DNA of 57,067 nucleotides from an uncultured bacterium (GTDB lineage Bacteria; Bacteroidota; Bacteroidia; Chitinophagales; Chitinophagaceae), in assembly GCA_903951405.1 (NCBI GenBank), contig CAJBBV010000173.1:1-57067 (forward strand). Direction: 5' to 3'. Below the pieces are notes generated by a model. That model saw nothing but the letters and a program-made list of their open reading frames with translations. It had not been told where the DNA came from and searched no databases. This document shows positions 51,857 to 57,067 of this stretch, in pieces; position 1 is the first letter of the stretch; the number at the start of each line of letters is the position of its first letter. The position numbers and the translations under genes were made by a program.

Positions 51857-54262
51857 TTATTGATCTTTGCGTTTAAACATTCTTTTGATGAATCCGCTTC
51901 TTCTTTTTTTAGTACTGTCAGTATTCGATATAACGTCTGACTCTCTATTCGAATTGAGGTTGTTTTTTTGTAAATCAACTTCTTCGTTTGGATCTTCAAA
52001 TTTTTGAGATTCTGTTACTACTTTTTCTGATCCATCACTGATGGGTATTTCAACTGCTTTACCATCAAGTGGTATTCCCTCTGAAGGAATTGCTTCGTCG
52101 GATGTATTTATTTGATTATAATCGAATAGAATATCATTTTGCATACTTGATGGTGCGAGGAATCGTGCAGCAGGATCAATGTTTAATGTTTTATCGTTGA
52201 AGACCTGTTGGTAGTAATAGGCCCATGCTGGCATTGCCATCTGAGAACCTCCGGATGTATAGAGCATTTTTAAAAAAGGGTCATCGCATCCAACCCATAC
52301 TCCGGAAAGTAATTGGGGACTGAATCCAATAAACCATCCATCAGCATTATCATTTGTTGTACCAGTTTTCCCTGCTACTTCGTTCGAAATTCCGTAGGCT
52401 CCTCGCAAAGCTCGTCCAGTACCAAAGTTGACAACCCCTTGTAGCATAGTGGTCATGATATAGGCTTCTGTTTCGCTAATAACCTCTTTGGTTTCTGCTC
52501 TAAAGTTGGCTAATACATTTCCATTTCTGTCTTCAATGCGACTTATAAAATAGGGTTTTACATTAAATCCTCTTCCGGGAAACATGGTATATGCTTGCAC
52601 CATTTCAAAGAGCGAAAGATCAGCTGATCCCAATGCAATCGATGGATATGGTGGGATTGGCGTTCTGATTCCACATTCTTTGGCAAACGATATTGTTTTG
52701 TCTACCCCCAAGGTGTTTATTAAATGTACTGCACCTGGATTTTGAGAGAAAGCTAAGCAAAGGGCCATTGGGCCACCGTTTCCCGTGATCATCTTTCCTC
52801 CCATGTCTATTGGACCATTGGGTAGAATGGTTTCTGGCTTAAATCCATTTTTAACTCCAAGGGTGTATAGGATGGGTTTGAAGGTTGATCCTACTTGTCG
52901 TTTGGTTTTAAAATTTGCATGGTCGAATTTGAATCTTTTGAAATTACTTCCGCCAACCCATGCTTTGATTTCTCCTGTCATTGGATCTACGGATAGCAAT
53001 CCGATTTGCATTATTTGTTTATGATATCGGATTGAGTCAAGAGGGCTCATCAGGGTGTCTTTCTCTCGTTTTTCGTTCCATGCAAAAATTTTCATGGAGA
53101 CAGGCTCCATAAAGGATTTTCTTATCTCATCTTCACTCACTCCATCCTCTTTCATGTTTTTCCATCGGTCTGTTTGCCGAATGCTATTTTCTAATACGAC
53201 CTTTCCGTCTTTACTTTTCCAAATTGAGCCATCTTTAATATTTTGTTGTGAGTTGAATACCTTTTGCAGGTTTTGCATATGTCTATAGACAGCAATTTCT
53301 GCGTATTCCTGCATCCTAGGGTTGATGGTAGTATAAATCTTTAAACCATCTTTATAAATGTTATAAGGCTCTCCTGTGTTTGGGTTTATATTTTCTTTGC
53401 ACCATTTTTTTATATCTTCTCTCATCACTTCCCTTAGGTATGGAGCCATCCCTGAATTTTCGTCAAGCTTTAGGTATTTTAATTCGATGGGCTGTATTTT
53501 TAGTGCCTTGGCTTTTTCTTTCTCAAGGAAATTATTCCTAACCATTTGTTCTAATACCGTGTTGCGGCGGGCCATGGCCGCTTTAGGATTTCTTCGTGGG
53601 TTATAGCGAGTACTCCCTTTTAATAATCCTACGAGTACGGCTGATTCTTCTACAGAAAGTTGACTTGGTTCTCTTTGAAAGTATGTTTTAGCAGCGTTTC
53701 TAATTCCATACGTTTCATCTCCATAGTTAACCATATTGAGATAGAGCGTAATAATTTCTTCCTTAGTAAAATTTCGTTCAAGTTTAATGGCAACAATCCA
53801 TTCTTTCAGTTTTTCAATCATGCGCATCACACTCTTTCTGCTCTCTTGTCCTAGCAATGCTTTTGCAGTTTGTTGAGTTATGGTACTTGCGCCTCCTTCA
53901 CTTCCAAGAAAAAATATGGCCCTCATTAGGCTTTTAATGTCAATTCCAGAGTGCTGATAAAAACGTTCGTCTTCCGTTGCGATCAGAGCTTGTATGACAT
54001 TTTGAGATATGTCTTGGTATTTTACATTGATTCTGTCCTTTTGATAAAACTTACCCATTAGCGTGCCATCATCTGCGTATATTTCAGATGAAGACATCAT
54101 TGAAGGGTTTTGTAATTCCTGTATTGAAGGGAGCTTACCAAAAAGACCTGCGTAAATCAGTAGAATCAATAATACAATTGCTCCCCAGAGGCAGAAGAAT
54201 ACTTTCCAGAAAACTCGGACAGGTTTTGAAATTTCTTGCTTTATTTCAGACGGCTCTCTCAT
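51857..54262 (-). CDS. Class A penicillin-binding protein (PBP1A-like)
   Basis: 801 aa. One transmembrane helix (about 19-42), then the GT51 glycosyltransferase with ATEDERFYQHSGID and GGASTITQQTAK, and the transpeptidase with the SxxK motif GSTFKPILY, SQN and KTGTTND. It polymerises and cross-links peptidoglycan. A low-complexity acidic/basic tail (about 720-801) ends in a Lys/Arg cluster. Follows the PorW-like gene by 45 nt on the same strand. Confidence 0.93.
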   Translation of the reverse strand: MREPSEIKQEISKPVRVFWKVFFCLWGAIVLLILLIYAGLFGKLPSIQELQNPSMMSSSEIYADDGTLMGKFYQKDRINVKYQDISQNVIQALIATEDERFYQHSGIDIKSLMRAIFFLGSEGGASTITQQTAKALLGQESRKSVMRMIEKLKEWIVAIKLERNFTKEEIITLYLNMVNYGDETYGIRNAAKTYFQREPSQLSVEESAVLVGLLKGSTRYNPRRNPKAAMARRNTVLEQMVRNNFLEKEKAKALKIQPIELKYLKLDENSGMAPYLREVMREDIKKWCKENINPNTGEPYNIYKDGLKIYTTINPRMQEYAEIAVYRHMQNLQKVFNSQQNIKDGSIWKSKDGKVVLENSIRQTDRWKNMKEDGVSEDEIRKSFMEPVSMKIFAWNEKREKDTLMSPLDSIRYHKQIMQIGLLSVDPMTGEIKAWVGGSNFKRFKFDHANFKTKRQVGSTFKPILYTLGVKNGFKPETILPNGPIDMGGKMITGNGGPMALCLAFSQNPGAVHLINTLGVDKTISFAKECGIRTPIPPYPSIALGSADLSLFEMVQAYTMFPGRGFNVKPYFISRIEDRNGNVLANFRAETKEVISETEAYIMTTMLQGVVNFGTGRALRGAYGISNEVAGKTGTTNDNADGWFIGFSPQLLSGVWVGCDDPFLKMLYTSGGSQMAMPAWAYYYQQVFNDKTLNIDPAARFLAPSSMQNDILFDYNQINTSDEAIPSEGIPLDGKAVEIPISDGSEKVVTESQKFEDPNEEVDLQKNNLNSNRESDVISNTDSTKKRRSGFIKRMFKRKDQ

Positions 54263-54307
54263 AGAGTAAAGCTAAATAAAACGAATGTCTTTACGGATAA
54301 GGAAACC

Positions 54308-57067
54308 TTAAAATTTTCCAGGTAATTGTTGTCGGATGAATTGTAGGTAGCTGTCGAGTTTATGCTCCGCCATCATCAGTTTATAATTAGCAGGGGAAAT
54401 CATCAGTAGGCTATATTTATCAGCAGGAAGCCATGGGAAGATTTCTTTTGGTCCTAGTGCCTTTACATTATTGATGTATTCTATAGCAGTGTTGACATTT
54501 GCAAAGTCAGATAACCCCAAGAAATTCAACTCTTCAATTTTATCTTGGCTCAGTTGAAGTGACTGGTATTCGCTGTTTCGGCTATGATATTTAGCCAATG
54601 CTCTTTTTGCTTCATTTATGTATACGATATCAACATTTTTTAGCAAGATTAATACCATCTGTGTTTCGTTAATATCAAATTGATAGCCACCTTGTTTTTT
54701 CACTGGAGCTGTTACTTTTAATGCAGTTGTATCGATTTTGATGTTTTCTTTAGGCGCCTGTTCTTTAATAGCTATTGGAGCTTTATCTATTTTTATGGTT
54801 TCTACTGTTTGTCGGGTTAATGGTCTGTCGTCAACCCATTCAACGGTATCCTCTTTCGCCCGAATAGTATTCATTTTTGTCAATTCATCTTCAATGTCAG
54901 TCCTGCGATTGAGTACGTCTGCAATTATTCCTGCTTTGTTCGCAAGGGGTGATTTTGGATAAAGCGCTGGAATTCTATTTAGCGTAACAATGGCAAGGCT
55001 ATCTTGCTTTTGTTTGATATAGTAAATAGCTTCTATATAGAGTAGCTGAGGGCTCCATAAGTTCTCTCCAAATGTCAGGTCAGCTCTTTTTTTATTTTCT
55101 AATGCTTCTTCAAATTTTCCAGACAAGAATAGGTCATAAATTTGCTCATACTCTTTTGTTGCTTTTGAGTTTTTATCTTTTTCCAATCTTGCTACAAGAT
55201 TTGGATCTTTTAATAGACTATTTAGTGTGCTTGAAGGGAAATTATTATAAAGTTGATTTTGATAATATGAGGCTTTTGTATTTTGCCCATTTTGCTTATA
55301 ACAATAGGATAAATCGAATAAAGTTTGCTCTAAATTTTGAGTCTTCGGATTTTCTGAAATTAGCCTTTCGTTCCAAGTTATTGACTCATTACAATTTCCT
55401 AATTTGTTTTTGTAGAGGCTTCCTAGTGAACTATACGCTAAATATTTTCGATCATTTGATTCTGCTACTTTTTCTTGGGTTAAAGGTAGATTACTAGTCA
55501 GCTCTTCTAACGTAGTTGGGTTACTTGAAGTTGAATTGTTCTCTCTTTCTTGCTCTTCGCCTTGAGGAGTAGATTCTTGTTTTCTTTCGAACAAATTATC
55601 TTGTGTAGCATTTCTTCTCCAATTGTCTCTGTTTGATCGTTCTCCCCAATTTGTCTTAAATGAAATACTCCCTTGTGCCTTTAAAGATGGATTGTTGAAG
55701 TACCATTCTCCTTTTTTGGTATCATCTGTGAATAGGCTTCCTGAAGTAGGATTTAGGATGGAATTTTTTTGCATCGAAGGAGCTCCAGCTCTACCATTTT
55801 CATCATTGGCTCCAGCTTCTTTTTTGATTTTCTTGAGTTGTTCAAGCAGGTATATATTTCGTTCTGTTTCAGGCATTGCTGCAATCTTTTGTAGACTATC
55901 TTCTCTAGCAGCAATCTTCAGGAATTTTACTAAGTCAGCTACAATTGATTTCTTTATATGTATATCATCTGAGCTATTGATATTTTCAATCATTATGCTG
56001 TCGTAATATACTTTTGCAAGACTATAATTTTTTTGAGCAAAAGCGATTTCTGCAATTTCTATGTTATTCTTATTCTTGAGATAGGGGTCGCTTTGGTTGT
56101 AGGAGTTGCTTTTAATGTAGAGTTGAATTGCGGGCGTTAAATTATTGCGCTTTTGTTCAAGCATTGCTGCGGACGCATAGATTATGGGTTTGTAAGAACT
56201 ATATTTTTCGCGTTCACCCATTTTTAAGAGTGCTTGAATATTCGATTCAATTTTTTTATTTTCATCACTTCCGCCAGCTGAAATTCCAATTTGTTGGATT
56301 CGCGCAAATACATCCATTACTGGGTCTAGTGTGAGTGCTATCGATTTTTCAAAAAAATGGTCAGCTAATTGCTCGTTTCCTTTTTTTGCATATAGTTGAC
56401 CAATCAAAAAACACCTTCTTGCCTTTTCGCTATTGTCTCGGCATGTTGGTATGGATTGATCTAGGTAGAAGGCAGCTGAATCATATTGAGATTGTGTGTA
56501 AAACCAGTATCCTTTTTGTTCTGCTAAATAGGGAATTAATCTTTTTGGAAATTGATTATCGCGGTAAAGAGTTTCTAGGAGTCCTTTGGCATCGTCGAAG
56601 TTTTTCATTTCAATCAAGGTCCTAACAATCCATACAAGTGTTTCATTTCGGATGTCATTGTGGTTGAATAAATGAGCAACGCCTTGTTTTTCTTTTGATG
56701 ATATATTGAAGACATTTCCGTTATTATTTTTATTGCTACCGATTGATTTTTCATAACCCAGTTCATCTTTGCTTCGGGGTTGAAAGGTGTAGTTGATGTA
56801 TTGAAAAACATCGTAAGCAGAGTCAAATTTTTTCTGGTAGAAATAAGATTGCCCCATCAGAAAATACAAATTATCTACCCAGTCATTTCTCAAGTCGTGA
56901 AGCAGAATGCCGTTATTGCATTTTATGATTACCGAATCTAGTTCGTCCTTTTGTTGAGCTGTTTGGTCTAGGCTATAGTTGTATACCGGTATGAGGTTAC
57001 TAAATGTATCTTTAAACGATTTCTTAGCTGATGCTAAAACTCCGGTTATTTTATTGTTAGCATTAAA
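54308..57067 (-). CDS. PorW/SprE-like TPR lipoprotein of the type IX secretion/gliding system (5'-truncated by window)
   Basis: 919 residues visible; the ORF-track start is an internal TTG, and the frame stays open to the window edge (reading ...KKSFKDTFSNLIPVYNYS). The N-terminal FNANNK-type start of mature lipoproteins and VDNLYFLMGQSYFYQKKFDSAYDVFQYINY match PorW/SprE. Several TPR-like helix pairs follow, a low-complexity Asn/Glu/Arg stretch (about 440-480 of the visible part), and more TPRs before a C-terminal domain. Probably an outer-membrane lipoprotein helping the type IX machinery or gliding. The signal peptide and Cys lie outside the window. Confidence 0.85.
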   Translation of the reverse strand, partial: FNANNKITGVLASAKKSFKDTFSNLIPVYNYSLDQTAQQKDELDSVIIKCNNGILLHDLRNDWVDNLYFLMGQSYFYQKKFDSAYDVFQYINYTFQPRSKDELGYEKSIGSNKNNNGNVFNISSKEKQGVAHLFNHNDIRNETLVWIVRTLIEMKNFDDAKGLLETLYRDNQFPKRLIPYLAEQKGYWFYTQSQYDSAAFYLDQSIPTCRDNSEKARRCFLIGQLYAKKGNEQLADHFFEKSIALTLDPVMDVFARIQQIGISAGGSDENKKIESNIQALLKMGEREKYSSYKPIIYASAAMLEQKRNNLTPAIQLYIKSNSYNQSDPYLKNKNNIEIAEIAFAQKNYSLAKVYYDSIMIENINSSDDIHIKKSIVADLVKFLKIAAREDSLQKIAAMPETERNIYLLEQLKKIKKEAGANDENGRAGAPSMQKNSILNPTSGSLFTDDTKKGEWYFNNPSLKAQGSISFKTNWGERSNRDNWRRNATQDNLFERKQESTPQGEEQERENNSTSSNPTTLEELTSNLPLTQEKVAESNDRKYLAYSSLGSLYKNKLGNCNESITWNERLISENPKTQNLEQTLFDLSYCYKQNGQNTKASYYQNQLYNNFPSSTLNSLLKDPNLVARLEKDKNSKATKEYEQIYDLFLSGKFEEALENKKRADLTFGENLWSPQLLYIEAIYYIKQKQDSLAIVTLNRIPALYPKSPLANKAGIIADVLNRRTDIEDELTKMNTIRAKEDTVEWVDDRPLTRQTVETIKIDKAPIAIKEQAPKENIKIDTTALKVTAPVKKQGGYQFDINETQMVLILLKNVDIVYINEAKRALAKYHSRNSEYQSLQLSQDKIEELNFLGLSDFANVNTAIEYINNVKALGPKEIFPWLPADKYSLLMISPANYKLMMAEHKLDSYLQFIRQQLPGKF

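Noticed and set aside
1-57067. tRNA, rRNA, CRISPR arrays, prophage or intact IS elements
   Set aside because: Intergenic gaps are short and none shows a cloverleaf, direct-repeat array or transposon ends by eye; no computational scan was possible.

Overview
The window looks like the chromosome of a Bacteroidota bacterium, probably Chitinophagales or Cytophagales. The evidence is an AT-rich sequence, few Shine-Dalgarno sites, recurrent Bacteroidota-type promoter elements (TAnnTTTG) just before genes, a PorW/SprE-like lipoprotein of the type IX secretion and gliding machinery, a type II DAHP synthase/chorismate mutase fusion, and S1C protease and LuxR-type regulators typical of the phylum. The genus cannot be read from the sequence. 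No rRNA, tRNA, CRISPR array or intact insertion sequence was seen.

Layout. 1-9.1 kb: the end of pntB, an M28 peptidase overlapping an rRNA m5C methyltransferase, a LysM/DPBB secreted protein, an FkbM methyltransferase, a Nudix hydrolase and folC. 9.1-14 kb: a membrane glycosyltransferase overlapping rsmG, a LuxR-type response regulator with a convergent Hpt protein, and a flavin-nucleotide-binding protein and a phospholipase-D/cardiolipin-synthase protein, each preceded by an FNR/CRP-like box. 14-31.8 kb: housekeeping genes (mutS, a glycan deacetylase, cysteine desulfurase, glmM, PAP2 phosphatase, a CorC-like transporter, SDR, kynU, pyrF, rluD, lipB) among several secreted proteins of unknown role. 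31.8-33.8 kb: an ECF-like sigma gene abutting a membrane-anchored trypsin-like protease with an anti-sigma-like N-terminus, divergent from a tiny repetitive lipoprotein; both divergent promoters carry the same motif. 33.9-35.7 kb: a DEAD-box RNA helicase.

35.7-44.1 kb is the centrepiece: an aromatic amino acid operon (prephenate dehydratase, aminotransferase, tyrA, DAHP synthase/chorismate mutase, a Y1-transposase-like protein, aroB, aroA, aroC, DUF952). It is preceded by an unannotated 23-codon leader peptide with a Phe/Tyr run (RFYFYYYF), a nested antiterminator and a strong intrinsic terminator, which together form a classical ribosome-mediated attenuator. The Y1/HUH transposase-like gene sits 23 nt and 4 nt from its operon neighbours and has Phe where the catalytic Tyr should be, which suggests a domesticated protein.

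44.1-51.8 kb, mostly minus strand: a tightly packed cassette (D-Ala-D-Ala dipeptidase, SDR, ROK kinase, SIS protein, MetE-like enzyme, UlaG-like metallo-hydrolase), an rlpA-like gene on the plus strand, a badly decayed glycoside hydrolase pseudogene, and an HpcH/HpaI aldolase. 51.8-57.1 kb: a class A penicillin-binding protein downstream of the PorW/SprE-like TPR lipoprotein, which runs off the window.
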